Of a stretch of 64,000 nt of DNA, positions 1 to 12,807 are shown piece after piece (positions within the stretch are counted from its first letter, which is position 1; every line of letters starts with the position of its first letter). The stretch comes from Hippophae tibetana. Its lineage: Eukaryota; Streptophyta; Magnoliopsida; Rosales; Elaeagnaceae. Under the pieces are notes generated by a model. The model was not told the DNA's origin. It was given only the letters and a program-made list of their open reading frames with translations, and did no database searches. The translations under genes were made by a program, and so were the position numbers. The DNA lies in assembly GCA_037013495.1 (NCBI GenBank), contig CM072810.1:50392843-50456842 (forward strand). The letters run 5' to 3'.

Positions 1-3000
1 CTCTTAGCGATTCACACAATGTGAGATGGCCTCAAATTTGGAATATCATTTTTGTACCTAAATTTCACCATTTACATCATTTATTGGGGGTTTTTAGTTT
101 TTCCCAACCATTTGCGTTGTACTTACTTTCGATTTTATTCAAAAGATCCGTAAAGGAGATATTTGTGCACAAACAAAGGGTTCTTTATTTATGTGTTCAA
201 TACATATATATTCTTCCCAAAAAACTGAGTAAAGAAAAAGGAAAAGGCTACTGTTCCCATTTAAAAAAGGAAAAGGCTACTGTTCCCATTTAAAAAAGGA
301 ACAAAACATTTGATAAATCGGACTTCCAACTTTAAACGACGATAAAGTTTTACATGCATATCGAGACAAATATTATAATATATCAAATTGAATATCGTAC
401 CGATTCAAAAAATCTGATGTGGCCCCAAAAAGGAACCACATTTTTGTACCCAAATTCTATCGTTTACGTCATTTACCCAGGGTTTTAAGTGTTTGTCTCA
501 CCATTTCCGTTGTACTTACTTTCTATTATATTGAAAAGAGCCTTAAAGGAGATATTTCTCCAAACAAATTGCTCTTTATTTATGTGTTAAACCAATATAT
601 ATTCTTCCAAAGAAATTTGAGAAAAGTGAAAGGAAAAGGCTATTGTTCCCATTTTAAAAAGGAACAAAACATTTGATAAATCGGAGTTACAACATTAAAG
701 GACGATAAATATTTACTCCTTTATCGAAACAACAATTATAATATATCAAAATGAAGCGCATACCGATTCAAACAATCTGATTTGACCCCAAAAAGGAAAC
801 ACATTTTTGTACGCAAATTCCATCGTTTACATCATTTACCGAGGGTTTTAAGTGTTTGTCTAACAATTTCCGTTGTACTTACTTTTTATTTTATTCAAAA
901 GTGCCGTAAAGGAGATTTTGGTGCAAACAAAGGGTTCTTTATTTATGAGTTCAATCAATATCTATGCTTCCAAATAACAAATAAGGGAAGACAAAAGGAA
1001 AAGAGGTAGTGTTCACATTTTAAAAAAGAATAAAACATTTGATAAATCGCAATTTCAACTTTAAAAGATGATAACTTTTGACTCGGGTATTGAAACGACA
1101 ATATTATTATATGAAATCGAAGCTCTTAGCGATTCACACAATGTGAGATGGCCTCAAATTTGGAATATCATTTTTGTACCTAAATTTCCCCATTTACATC
1201 ATTTATTAAGGGTTTTTAGTTTTTTGCCCACCATTTGCGTTGTACTTACTTACGATTTTATTCAAAAGATCCATAAAGGAGATATTGGTGCAAACAAAGG
1301 GTCCGTTTATTTATGTGTTCAATCCCTATATATTCTTCCAAAAAAAAGAGTAAATAAAAAGGAAAAGGCTACTGTTCCCATTTAAAAAAGGAACAAAACA
1401 TTTGATAAATCGGAGTTCCAACTTTAAACGACGATAAAGTTTTACATGCATATCGAGACAAATATTATAATATATCAAATTGAATATGGTACCGATTCAA
1501 ACCATATGATTTGGCCCCATAGAGGAACAACATATTTGTACGCAAATTCCATCGTTTACATCATTTACCGAGGGTTTTAAGTGTTGGTCTCATCATTTCT
1601 GTTGTACTTACTTTCTATTATATTGAAAAGATCCGTAAAGGAGATATTTCTCCAAAAGAATTGAACTTTATTTATGTGTTAAACCAATATATATTCTTCC
1701 AAAAAAATATAAGAAAAATGAAAGGAAAAGGCTATTGTTCCCATTTTAAAAAGGAACAAAACATTTGATAAATCGGAGTTCCAACATTAAAGGACGATAA
1801 ATTTTTACTCCGTTATCGAAACAACAATTATAATATATCAAAATGAAGCCCATACCGATTCAAACAATCTGATTTGACCCCAAAAAGGAAACACATTTTT
1901 GTACGCAAATTCCATTGTTTACATCATTTATCGAGGGTTTTAAGTGTTTGTCTAACAATTTCCGTTGTACTCACTTTTTATTTTATTCAAAAGTGCCGTA
2001 AAGGAGATTTTGGTGCAAACAAAGGGTTCTTTATTTATGAGTTCAATCAATATCTATGCTTCCAAATAACAAATAAGGGAAGAGAAAAAGAAAGGAGGTA
2101 CTGTTCACATTTTAAAAAAGAATAAAACATTTGATAAATCGCAATTTCAACTTTAAAAGATGATAACTTTTGACTCGGGTATTGAAACGACTATATTATT
2201 ATATGAAATCGAAGCTCTTAGCGATTCACATAATGTGAGATGGCCTCAAATTTGGAATATCATTTTTGTACCTAAATTTCCCCATTTACATCATTTATTA
2301 AGGGTTTTTAGTTTTTTGCCCACCATTTGCGTTGTACTTACTTACGATTTTATTCAAAAGATCCGTAAAGGAGATATTGGTGCAAACAAAGGGTCCGTTT
2401 ATTTATGCGTTCAATCCCTATATATTCTTCCAAAAAAAAAGAGCAAATAAAAAGGAAAAGGCTACTGTTCCCATTTAAAAAAGGAACAAAACATTTGATA
2501 AATCGGACTTCCAACTTTAAACGACGATAAAGTTTTACATGCATATCGAGACAAATATTATAATATATCAAATTGAATATCGTACCGATTCAAACCATCT
2601 GATTTGGCCCCATAGAGGAACAACATATTTGTACGCAAATTCCATCGTTTACATCATTTACCTAGGGTTTTAAGTGTTTGTCTCACCATTTCTGTTGTAC
2701 TTACTTTCTATTATATTGAAAAGAGCCGTAAAGGAGATATTTCTCCAAACAAATTGTACTTTATTTATGTGTTAAACCAATATATATTCTTCCAAAAAAA
2801 TATGAGAAAAGAGAAAGGAAAAGGCTATTGTTCCCATTTTAAAAAGGAACAAAACATTTGATAAATCGGAGTTCCAACATTAAAGGACGATAAATTTTTA
2901 CTCCGTTATCGAAACAACAATTATAATATATCAAAATGAAGCTCATACCGATTCAAACAATCTGATTTGACCCCAAAAAGGAAACACATTTTTGTACGCA

Positions 3001-3254
3001 AATTCCATCGTTTACATCATTTACCGAGGGTTTTAAGTGTTTGTCTAACAATTTCCGTTGTACTTACTTTTTATTTTATTCAAAAGTGCCGTAAAGGAGA
3101 TTTTGGTGCAAACAAAGGGTTCTTTATTTATGAGTTCAATCAATATCTATGCTTCCAAATAACAAATAAGGGAATAGAAAAAGAAAGGAGGTATTGTTCA
3201 CATTTTAAAAAAGAATAAAACATTTGATAAATCGCAATTTCAACTTAAAAAGAT
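1..3254 (+). repeat. HOR-alpha copy 1 (9-monomer unit, 5' end cut by window)
   Basis: This copy repeats at an offset of 3307 bp: base 1 aligns with 3308, and every landmark to 3254 recurs 3307 bp later. The monomer order is A1 B1 C1 A2 B2 C2 A3 B3 C3. A1 is cut by the window edge and carries the 29-bp duplication; B1 has GATGTGGCCCCAAAAAGG; C2 has CCATTGTTTACATCATTTATCG. Only scattered substitutions separate it from copy 2: near 1487 it reads AATATGGTACC where copy 2 has AATATCGTACC, and near 1820 ACTCCGTTATC against ACTCCTTTATC. The near-identity implies recent duplication or homogenisation. Confidence 0.93.
242..299 (+). repeat. 29-bp tandem duplication inside A1 (HOR-alpha copy 1)
   Basis: Two adjacent 29-bp elements, 242-270 and 271-299, each reading AAAAGGCTACTGTTCCCA followed by TTTAAAAAAGG. 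It makes this type A monomer 393 bp instead of 364. It tells A1 from all other A monomers in HOR-alpha and looks like replication slippage between the two GGAAAAGG words. Confidence 0.95.
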
Positions 3255-6200
3255 GATAACTTTTGACTCGGGTATTGAAACGACTATATTATTATATGAA
3301 ATTGAAGCTCTTAGCGATTCACACAATGTGAGATGGCCTCAAATTTGGAATATCATTTTTGTACCTAAATTTCACCATTTACATCATTTATTGGGGGTTT
3401 TTAGTTTTTCCCAACCATTTGCGTTGTACTTACTTTCGATTTTATTCAAAAGATCCGTAAAGGAGATATTTGTGCACAAACAAAGGGTTCTTTATTTATG
3501 TGTTCAATACATATATATTCTTCCCAAAAAACTGAGTAAAGAAAAAGGAAAAGGCTACTGTTCCCATTTAAAAAAGGAAAAGGCTACTGTTCCCATTTAA
3601 AAAAGGAACAAAACATTTGATAAATCGGACTTCCAACTTTAAACGACGATAAAGTTTTACATGCATATCGAGACAAATATTATAATATATCAAATTGAAT
3701 ATCGTACCGATTCAAAAAATCTGATGTGGCCCCAAAAAGGAACCACATTTTTGTACCCAAATTCTATCGTTTACGTCATTTACCCAGGGTTTTAAGTGTT
3801 TGTCTCACCATTTCCGTTGTACTTACTTTCTATTATATTGAAAAGAGCCTTAAAGGAGATATTTCTCCAAACAAATTGCTCTTTATTTATGTGTTAAACC
3901 AATATATATTCTTCCAAAGAAATTTGAGAAAAGTGAAAGGAAAAGGCTATTGTTCCCATTTTAAAAAGGAACAAAACATTTGATAAATCGGAGTTACAAC
4001 ATTAAAGGACGATAAATATTTACTCCTTTATCGAAACAACAATTATAATATATCAAAATGAAGCGCATACCGATTCAAACAATCTGATTTGACCCCAAAA
4101 AGGAAACACATTTTTGTACGCAAATTCCATCGTTTACATCATTTACCGAGGGTTTTAAGTGTTTGTCTAACAATTTCCGTTGTACTTACTTTTTATTTTA
4201 TTCAAAAGTGCCGTAAAGGAGATTTTGGTGCAAACAAAGGGTTCTTTATTTATGAGTTCAATCAATATCTATGCTTCCAAATAACAAATAAGGGAAGACA
4301 AAAGGAAAAGAGGTAGTGTTCACATTTTAAAAAAGAATAAAACATTTGATAAATCGCAATTTCAACTTTAAAAGATGATAACTTTTGACTCGGGTATTGA
4401 AACGACAATATTATTATATGAAATCGAAGCTCTTAGCGATTCACACAATGTGAGATGGCCTCAAATTTGGAATATCATTTTTGTACCTAAATTTCCCCAT
4501 TTACATCATTTATTAAGGGTTTTTAGTTTTTTGCCCACCATTTGCGTTGTACTTACTTACGATTTTATTCAAAAGATCCATAAAGGAGATATTGGTGCAA
4601 ACAAAGGGTCCGTTTATTTATGTGTTCAATCCCTATATATTCTTCCAAAAAAAAGAGTAAATAAAAAGGAAAAGGCTACTGTTCCCATTTAAAAAAGGAA
4701 CAAAACATTTGATAAATCGGAGTTCCAACTTTAAACGACGATAAAGTTTTACATGCATATCGAGACAAATATTATAATATATCAAATTGAATATCGTACC
4801 GATTCAAACCATATGATTTGGCCCCATAGAGGAACAACATATTTGTACGCAAATTCCATCGTTTACATCATTTACCGAGGGTTTTAAGTGTTGGTCTCAT
4901 CATTTCTGTTGTACTTACTTTCTATTATATTGAAAAGATCCGTAAAGGAGATATTTCTCCAAAAGAATTGAACTTTATTTATGTGTTAAACCAATATATA
5001 TTCTTCCAAAAAAATATAAGAAAAATGAAAGGAAAAGGCTATTGTTCCCATTTTAAAAAGGAACAAAACATTTGATAAATCGGAGTTCCAACATTAAAGG
5101 ACGATAAATTTTTACTCCTTTATCGAAACAACAATTATAATATATCAAAATGAAGCCCATACCGATTCAAACAATCTGATTTGACCCCAAAAAGGAAACA
5201 CATTTTTGTACGCAAATTCCATTGTTTACATCATTTATCGAGGGTTTTAAGTGTTTGTCTAACAATTTCCGTTGTACTCACTTTTTATTTTATTCAAAAG
5301 TGCCGTAAAGGAGATTTTGGTGCAAACAAAGGGTTCTTTATTTATGAGTTCAATCAATATCTATGCTTCCAAATAACAAATAAGGGAAGAGAAAAAGAAA
5401 GGAGGTACTGTTCACATTTTAAAAAAGAATAAAACATTTGATAAATCGCAATTTCAACTTTAAAAGATGATAACTTTTGACTCGGGTATTGAAACGACTA
5501 TATTATTATATGAAATCGAAGCTCTTAGCGATTCACATAATGTGAGATGGCCTCAAATTTGGAATATCATTTTTGTACCTAAATTTCCCCATTTACATCA
5601 TTTATTAAGGGTTTTTAGTTTTTTGCCCACCATTTGCGTTGTACTTACTTACGATTTTATTCAAAAGATCCGTAAAGGAGATATTGGTGCAAACAAAGGG
5701 TCCGTTTATTTATGCGTTCAATCCCTATATATTCTTCCAAAAAAAAAGAGCAAATAAAAAGGAAAAGGCTACTGTTCCCATTTAAAAAAGGAACAAAACA
5801 TTTGATAAATCGGACTTCCAACTTTAAACGACGATAAAGTTTTACATGCATATCGAGACAAATATTATAATATATCAAATTGAATATCGTACCGATTCAA
5901 ACCATCTGATTTGGCCCCATAGAGGAACAACATATTTGTACGCAAATTCCATCGTTTACATCATTTACCTAGGGTTTTAAGTGTTTGTCTCACCATTTCT
6001 GTTGTACTTACTTTCTATTATATTGAAAAGAGCCGTAAAGGAGATATTTCTCCAAACAAATTGTACTTTATTTATGTGTTAAACCAATATATATTCTTCC
6101 AAAAAAATATGAGAAAAGAGAAAGGAAAAGGCTATTGTTCCCATTTTAAAAAGGAACAAAACATTTGATAAATCGGAGTTCCAACATTAAAGGACGATAA

Positions 6201-6561
6201 ATTTTTACTCCGTTATCGAAACAACAATTATAATATATCAAAATGAAGCTCATACCGATTCAAACAATCTGATTTGACCCCAAAAAGGAAACACATTTTT
6301 GTACGCAAATTCCATCGTTTACATCATTTACCGAGGGTTTTAAGTGTTTGTCTAACAATTTCCGTTGTACTTACTTTTTATTTTATTCAAAAGTGCCGTA
6401 AAGGAGATTTTGGTGCAAACAAAGGGTTCTTTATTTATGAGTTCAATCAATATCTATGCTTCCAAATAACAAATAAGGGAATAGAAAAAGAAAGGAGGTA
6501 TTGTTCACATTTTAAAAAAGAATAAAACATTTGATAAATCGCAATTTCAACTTAAAAAGAT
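3255..6561 (+). repeat. HOR-alpha copy 2 (complete 3307-bp, 9-monomer unit)
   Basis: This is the only complete 9-monomer HOR-alpha unit. It is three A-B-C trimers plus the 29-bp tandem duplication in A1. Measured monomers are A1 3255-3647 (393 bp), B1 3648-4010, C1 4011-4376, A2 4377-4739, B2 4740-5102, C2 5103-5468, then A3, B3 and C3. A2 has AGATCCATAAAGG, A3 AGATCCGTAAAGG, and C3 GGGAATAGAAAAAG. These markers let later copies be read as gains and losses of whole trimers. Confidence 0.93.
3549..3606 (+). repeat. 29-bp tandem duplication inside A1 (HOR-alpha copy 2)
   Basis: Same 29-bp doublet as at 242-299, in register at 3307 bp. Both elements are identical here. The next A1 (copy 3) has only one element at 6856-6884. 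Confidence 0.95.
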
Positions 6562-8746
6562 GATAACTTTTGACTCGGGTATTGAAACGACTATATTATT
6601 ATATGAAATTGAAGCTCTTAGCGATTCACACAATGTGAGATGGCCTCAAATTTGGAATATCATTTTTGTACCTAAATTTCACCATTTACATCATTTATTG
6701 GGGGTTTTTAGTTTTTCCCAACCATTTGCGTTGTACTTACTTTCGATTTTATTCAAAAGATCCGTAAAGGAGATATTTGTGCACAAACAAAGGGTTCTTT
6801 ATTTATGTGTTCAATACATATATATTCTTCCCAAAAAACTGAGTAAAGAAAAAGGAAAAGGCTACTGTTCCCATTTAAAAAAGGAACAAAACATTTGATA
6901 AATCGGACTTCCAACTTTAAACGACGATAAAGTTTTACATGCATATCGAGACAAATATTATAATATATCAAATTGAATATCGTACCGATTCAAAAAATCT
7001 GATGTGGCCCCAAAAAGGAACCACATTTTTGTACCCAAATTCTATCGTTTACGTCATTTACCCAGGGTTTTAAGTGTTTGTCTCACCATTTCCGTTGTAC
7101 TTACTTTCTATTATATTGAAAAGAGCCTTAAAGGAGATATTTCTCCAAACAAATTGCTCTTTATTTATGTGTTAAACCAATATATATTCTTCCAAAGAAA
7201 TTTGAGAAAAGTGAAAGGAAAAGGCTATTGTTCCCATTTTAAAAAGGAACAAAACATTTGATAAATCGGAGTTACAACATTAAAGGACGATAAATATTTA
7301 CTCCTTTATCGAAACAACAATTATAATATATCAAAATGAAGCGCATACCGATTCAAACAATCTGATTTGACCCCAAAAAGGAAACACATTTTTGTACGCA
7401 AATTCCATCGTTTACATCATTTACCGAGGGTTTTAAGTGTTTGTCTAACAATTTCCGTTGTACTTACTTTTTATTTTATTCAAAAGTGCCGTAAAGGAGA
7501 TTTTGGTGCAAACAAAGGGTTCTTTATTTATGAGTTCAATCAATATCTATGCTTCCAAATAACAAATAAGGGAAGACAAAAGGAAAAGAGGTAGTGTTCA
7601 CATTTTAAAAAAGAATAAAACATTTGATAAATCGCAATTTCAACTTTAAAAGATGATAACTTTTGACTCGGGTATTGAAACGACAATATTATTATATGAA
7701 ATCGAAGCTCTTAGCGATTCACACAATGTGAGATGGCCTCAAATTTGGAATATCATTTTTGTACCTAAATTTCCCCATTTACATCATTTATTAAGGGTTT
7801 TTAGTTTTTTGCCCACCATTTGCGTTGTACTTACTTACGATTTTATTCAAAAGATCCATAAAGGAGATATTGGTGCAAACAAAGGGTCCGTTTATTTATG
7901 TGTTCAATCCCTATATATTCTTCCAAAAAAAAGAGTAAATAAAAAGGAAAAGGCTACTGTTCCCATTTAAAAAAGGAACAAAACATTTGATAAATCGGAG
8001 TTCCAACTTTAAACGACGATAAAGTTTTACATGCATATCGAGACAAATATTATAATATATCAAATTGAATATTGTACCGATTCAAACCATATGATTTGGC
8101 CCCATAGAGGAACAACATATTTGTACGCAAATTCCATCGTTTACATCATTTACCGAGGGTTTTAAGTGTTGGTCTCATCATTTCTGTTGTACTTACTTTC
8201 TATTATATTGAAAAGATCCGTAAAGGAGATATTTCTCCAAAAGAATTGAACTTTATTTATGTGTTAAACCAATATATATTCTTCCAAAAAAATATAAGAA
8301 AAATGAAAGGAAAAGGCTATTGTTCCCATTTTAAAAAGGAACAAAACATTTGATAAATCGGAGTTCCAACATTAAAGGACGATAAATTTTTACTCCGTTA
8401 TCGAAACAACAATTATAATATATCAAAATGAAGCCCATACCGATTCAAACAATCTGATTTGACCCCAAAAAGGAAACACATTTTTGTACGCAAATTCCAT
8501 CGTTTACATCATTTACCGAGGGTTTTAAGTGTTTGTCTAACAATTTCCGTTGTACTTACTTTTTATTTTATTCAAAAGTGCCGTAAAGGAGATTTTGGTG
8601 CAAACAAAGGGTTCTTTATTTATGAGTTCAATCAATATCTATGCTTCCAAATAACAAATAAGGGAATAGAAAAAGAAAGGAGGTATTGTTCACATTTTAA
8701 AAAAGAATAAAACATTTGATAAATCGCAATTTCAACTTAAAAAGAT
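6562..8746 (+). repeat. HOR-alpha copy 3, shortened to 6 monomers (2185 bp)
   Basis: The order reads A1 B1 C1 A2 B2 then a C3-like monomer (about 8459-8744, with the GGGAATAGAAAAAG marker), after which the unit restarts at A1. One trimer's worth, C2-A3-B3, is missing relative to copy 2, as expected from unequal exchange between homologous type C monomers. A1 here lacks the 29-bp duplication, having a single element at 6856-6884, so from 7004 the offset to copy 2 drops from 3307 to 3278. Confidence 0.88.
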
Positions 8747-10960
8747 GATAACTTTTGACTCGGGTATTGAAACAACTATATTATTATATGAAATTGAAGC
8801 TCTTAGCGATTCACACTATGTGAGATGGCCTCAAATTTGGAATATCATTTTTGTACCTAAATTTCACCATTTACATCATTTATTGGGGGTTTTTTAGTTT
8901 TTCCCAACCATTTGCGTTGTACTTACTTTCGATTTTATTCAAAAGATCCGTAAAGGAGATATTTGTGCACAAACAAAGGGTTCTTTATTTATGTGTTCAA
9001 TACATATATATTCTTCGCAAAAAACTGAGTAAAGAAAAAGGAAAAGGCTACTGTTCCCATTTAAAAAAGGAAAAGGCCACTGTTCCCATTTAAAAAAGGA
9101 ACAAAACATTTGATAAATCGGACTTCCAACTTTAAACGACGATAAAGTTTTACATGCATATCGAGACAAATATTATAATATATCAAATTGAATATTGTAC
9201 CGATTCAAAAAATCTGATGTGGCCCCAAAAAGGAACCACATTTTTGTACCCAAATTCTATCGTTTACGTCATTTACCCAGGGTTTTAAGTGTTTGTCTCA
9301 CCATTTCCGTTGTACTTACTTTCTATTATATTGAAAAGAGCCTTAAAGGAGATATTTCTCCAAACAAATTGCTCTTTATTTATGTGTTAAACCAATATAT
9401 ATTCTTCCAAAGAAATTTGAGAAAAGTGAAAGGAAAAGGCTATTGTTCCCTTTTAAAAAGGAACAAAACATTTGATAAATCGGAGTTACAACATTAAAGG
9501 ACGATAAATATTTACTCCTTTATCGAAACAACAATTATAATATATCAAAATGAAGCGCATACCGATTCAAACAATCTGATTTGACCCCAAAAAGGAAACA
9601 CATTTTTGTACGCAAATTCCATCGTTTACATCATTTACCGAGGGTTTTAAGTGTTTGTCTAACAATTTCCGTTGTACTTACTTTTTATTTTATTCAAAAG
9701 TGCCGTAAAGGAGATTTTGGTGCAAACAAAGGGTTCTTTATTTATGAGTTCAATCAATATCTATGCTTCCAAATAACAAATAAGGGAAGAGAAAAAGAAA
9801 GGAGGTACTGTTCACATTTTAAAAAAGAATAAAACATTTGATAAATTGCAATTTCAACTTTAAAAGATGATAACTTTTGACTCGGGTATTGAAACGACTA
9901 TATTATTATATGAAATCGAAGCTCTTAGCGATTCACATAATGTGAGATGGCCTCAAATTTGGAATATCATTTTTGTACCTAAATTTCCCCATTTACATCA
10001 TTTATTAAGGGTTTTTAGTTTTTTGCCCACCATTTGCGTTGTACTTACTTACGATTTTATTCAAAAGATCCGTAAAGGAGATATTGGTGCAAACAAAGGG
10101 TCCGTTTATTTATGTGTTCAATCCCTATATATTCTTCCAAAAAAAAGAGCAAATAAAAAGGAAAAGGCTACTGTTCCCATTTAAAAAAGGAACAAAACAT
10201 TTGATAAATCGGACTTCCAACTTTAAACGACGATAAAGTTTTACATGCATATCGAGACAAATATTATAATATATCAAATTGAATATCGTACCGATTCAAA
10301 CCATCTGATTTGGCCCCATAGAGGAACAACATATTTGTACGCAAATTCCATCGTTTACATCATTTACCTAGGGTTTTAAGTGTTTGTCTCACCATTTCTG
10401 TTGTACTTACTTTCTATTATATTGAAAAGAGCCGTAAAGGAGATATTTCTCCAAACAAATTGTACTTTATTTATGTGTTAAACCAATATATATTCTTTCA
10501 AAAAAATATGAGAAAAGAGAAAGGAAAAGGCTATTGTTCCCATTTTAAAAAGGAACAAAACATTTGATAAATCGGAGTTCCAACATTAAAGGACGATAAA
10601 TTTTTACTCCGTTATCGAAACAACAATTATAATATATCAAAATGAAGCTCATACCGATTCAAACAATCTGATTTGACCCCAAAAAGGAAACACATTTTTG
10701 TACGCAAATTCCATCGTTTACATCATTTACCGAGGGTTTTAAGTGTTTGTCTAACAATTTCCGTTGTACTTACTTTTTATTTTATTCAAAAGTGCCGTAA
10801 AGGAGATTTTGGTGCAAACAAAGGGTTCTTTATTTATGAGTTCAATCAATATCTATGCTTCCAAATAACAAATAAGGGAATAGAAAAAGAAAGGAGGTAT
10901 TGTTCACATTTTAAAAAAGAATAAAACATTTGATAAATCGCAATTTCAACTTAAAAAGAT
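8747..10960 (+). repeat. HOR-alpha copy 4, shortened to 6 monomers (2214 bp)
   Basis: The order reads A1 (with the 29-bp duplication) B1, then a C monomer with a C1-like start and a C2-like 3' part (GGGAAGAGAAAAAG near 9784), then A3-like, B3-like and C3-like monomers. The missing trimer lies between C1 and C2, a different breakpoint from copy 3. A1 has an extra T in GGGGGTTTTTTAG near 8890 and TTCTTCGCAAAAAAC near 9012, which copy 5 shares (TTCTTCGC at about 11225) but copies 1 and 2 lack. Copies 4 and 5 are therefore closest relatives in this part. Confidence 0.85.
9042..9099 (+). repeat. 29-bp tandem duplication inside A1 (HOR-alpha copy 4)
   Basis: Same doublet, but the second element has AAAAGGCCACTG instead of AAAAGGCTACTG. 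That substitution is shared with copy 5 and not with copies 1 and 2. Confidence 0.94.
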
Positions 10961-12807
10961 GATAACTTTTGACTCGGGTATTGAAACGACTATATTATTA
11001 TATGAAATTGAAGCTCTTAGCGATTCACACAATGTGAGATGGCCTCAAATTTGGAATATCATTTTTGTACCTAAATTTCACCATTTACATCATTTATTGG
11101 GGGTTTTTAGTTTTTCCCAACCATTTGCGTTGTACTTACTTTCGATTTTATTCAAAAGATCCGTAAAGGAGATATTTGTGCACAAACAAAGGGTTCTTTA
11201 TTTATGTGTTCAATACATATATATTCTTCGCAAAAAACTGAGTAAAGAAAAAGGAAAAGGCTACTGTTCCCATTTAAAAAAGGAAAAGGCCACTGTTCCC
11301 ATTTAAAAAAGGAACAAAACATTTGATAAATCGGACTTCCAACTTTAAACGACGATAAAGTTTTACATGCATATCGAGACAAATATTATAATATATCAAA
11401 TTGAATATCGTACCGATTCAAAAAATCTGATGTGGCCCCAAAAAGGAACCACATTTTTGTACCCAAATTCTATCGTTTACGTCATTTACCCAGGGTTTTA
11501 AGTGTTTGTCTCACCATTTCCGTTGTACTTACTTTCTATTATATTGAAAAGAGCCTTAAAGGAGATATTTCTCCAAACAAATTGCTCTTTATTTATGTGT
11601 TAAACCAATATATATTCTTCCAAAGAAATTTGAGAAAAGTGAAAGGAAAAGGCTATTGTTCCCTTTTAAAAAGGAACAAAACATTTGATAAATCGGAGTT
11701 ACAACATTAAAGGATGATAAATATTTACTCCTTTATCGAAACAACAATTATAATATATCAAAATGAAGCGCATACCGATTCAAACAATCTGATTTGACCC
11801 CAAAAAGGAAACACATTTTTGTACGCAAATTCCATCGTTTACATCATTTACCGAGGGTTTTAAGTGTTTGTCTAACAATTTCCGTTGTACTTACTTTTTA
11901 TTTTATTCAAAAGTGCCGTAAAGGAGATTTTGGTGCAAACAAAGGGTTCTTTATTTATGAGTTCAATCAATATCTATGCTTCCAAATAACAAATAAGGGA
12001 AGACAAAAGGAAAAGAGGTAGTGTTCACATTTTAAAAAAGAATAAAACATTTGATAAATCGCAATTTCAACTTTAAAAGATGATAACTTTTGACTCGGGT
12101 ATTGAAACGACAATATTATTATATGAAATCGAAGCTCTTAGCGATTCACACAATGTGAGATGGCCTCAAATTTGGAATATCATTTTTGTACCTAAATTTC
12201 CCCATTTACATCATTTATTAAGGGTTTTTAGTTTTTTGCCCACCATTTGCGTTGTACTTACTTACGATTTTATTCAAAAGATCCATAAAGGAGATATTGG
12301 TGCAAACAAAGGGTCCGTTTATTTATGTGTTCAATCCCTATATATTCTTCCAAAAAAAAGAGTAAATAAAAAGGAAAAGGCTACTGTTCCCATTTAAAAA
12401 AGGAACAAAACATTTGATAAATCGGAGTTCCAACTTTAAACGACGATAAAGTTTTACATGCATATCGAGACAAATATTATAATATATCAAATTGAATATC
12501 GTACCGATTCAAACCATATGATTTGGCCCCATAGAGGAACAACATATTTGTACGCAAATTCCATCGTTTACATCATTTACCGAGGGTTTTAAGTGTTGGT
12601 CTCATCATTTCTGTTGTACTTACTTTCTATTATATTGAAAAGATCCGTAAAGGAGATATTTCTCCAAAAGAATTGAACTTTATTTATGTGTTAAACCAAT
12701 ATATATTCTTCCAAAAAAATATAAGAAAAATGAAAGGAAAAGGCTATTGTTCCCATTTTAAAAAGGAACAAAACATTTGATAAATCGGAGTTCCAACATT
12801 AAAGGAC
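10961..12807 (+). repeat. HOR-alpha copy 5, partial (A1 B1 C1 A2 B2)
   Basis: A1 carries the 29-bp duplication and the CTTCGCAAAA variant of copy 4. B1 (11354-11715) is 362 bp because it has GTTCCCTTTTAAAAAG, one base shorter than the usual form; copy 4 has the same deletion. C1 and A2 match the copy 2 versions (GGGAAGACAAAAGG and AGATCCATAAAGG). After B2 the monomers stop matching the HOR-alpha order, so this is the right edge of the clean HOR-alpha array. Confidence 0.8.
11255..11312 (+). repeat. 29-bp tandem duplication inside A1 (HOR-alpha copy 5)
   Basis: Same doublet with the GGCCACTG variant in the second element, as in copy 4. This is the last occurrence in the window; later A monomers have a single element. 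Confidence 0.94.

Noticed and set aside
242..299. The 29-bp doublet as a target-site duplication flanking a mobile element
   Set aside because: The two elements are directly adjacent with nothing between them, so it is a simple tandem duplication.
2095..2112. AAAGGAGGTACTG in C monomers as a Shine-Dalgarno site, and GTAAAGGAGATA in all types as another
   Set aside because: These purine words recur once per monomer as part of the satellite, no coding region follows at a suitable distance, and the array is evidently eukaryotic.
3253..3275. CENP-B box-like match around TTTTGACTCGGGT in A monomers
   Set aside because: Only the A followed two bases later by CGGG fits the known box; the required TTCG half is absent (the corresponding bases are AACT). 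The match is too weak to call.
3253..3600. Recurrent reading frames of 60-115 codons in A monomers (start MITFDSGIETT) as a repeated small-protein gene family
   Set aside because: A monomers exist in two common forms differing by a one-base change in the GTTTTTTGCCCACC versus GTTTTTTCCCACC tract, which switches the downstream frame; both are abundant. Stops appear by single substitutions (41937, 33211), and starts are lost in other copies (22266). There is no sign of frame conservation, and the overlapping minus-strand frames are equally open.
4089..4316. Reading frames in B and C monomers (starting MTPKRKHIF or MAPKRNHIF) as conserved membrane proteins
   Set aside because: The hydrophobic look comes from the T-rich strand. 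Some of these frames use a non-ATG start (TTG or GTG), the B frame is broken early in many copies, and hybrids recombine freely without respect to frame. Similarity between copies is explained by DNA-level repeat homogenisation.
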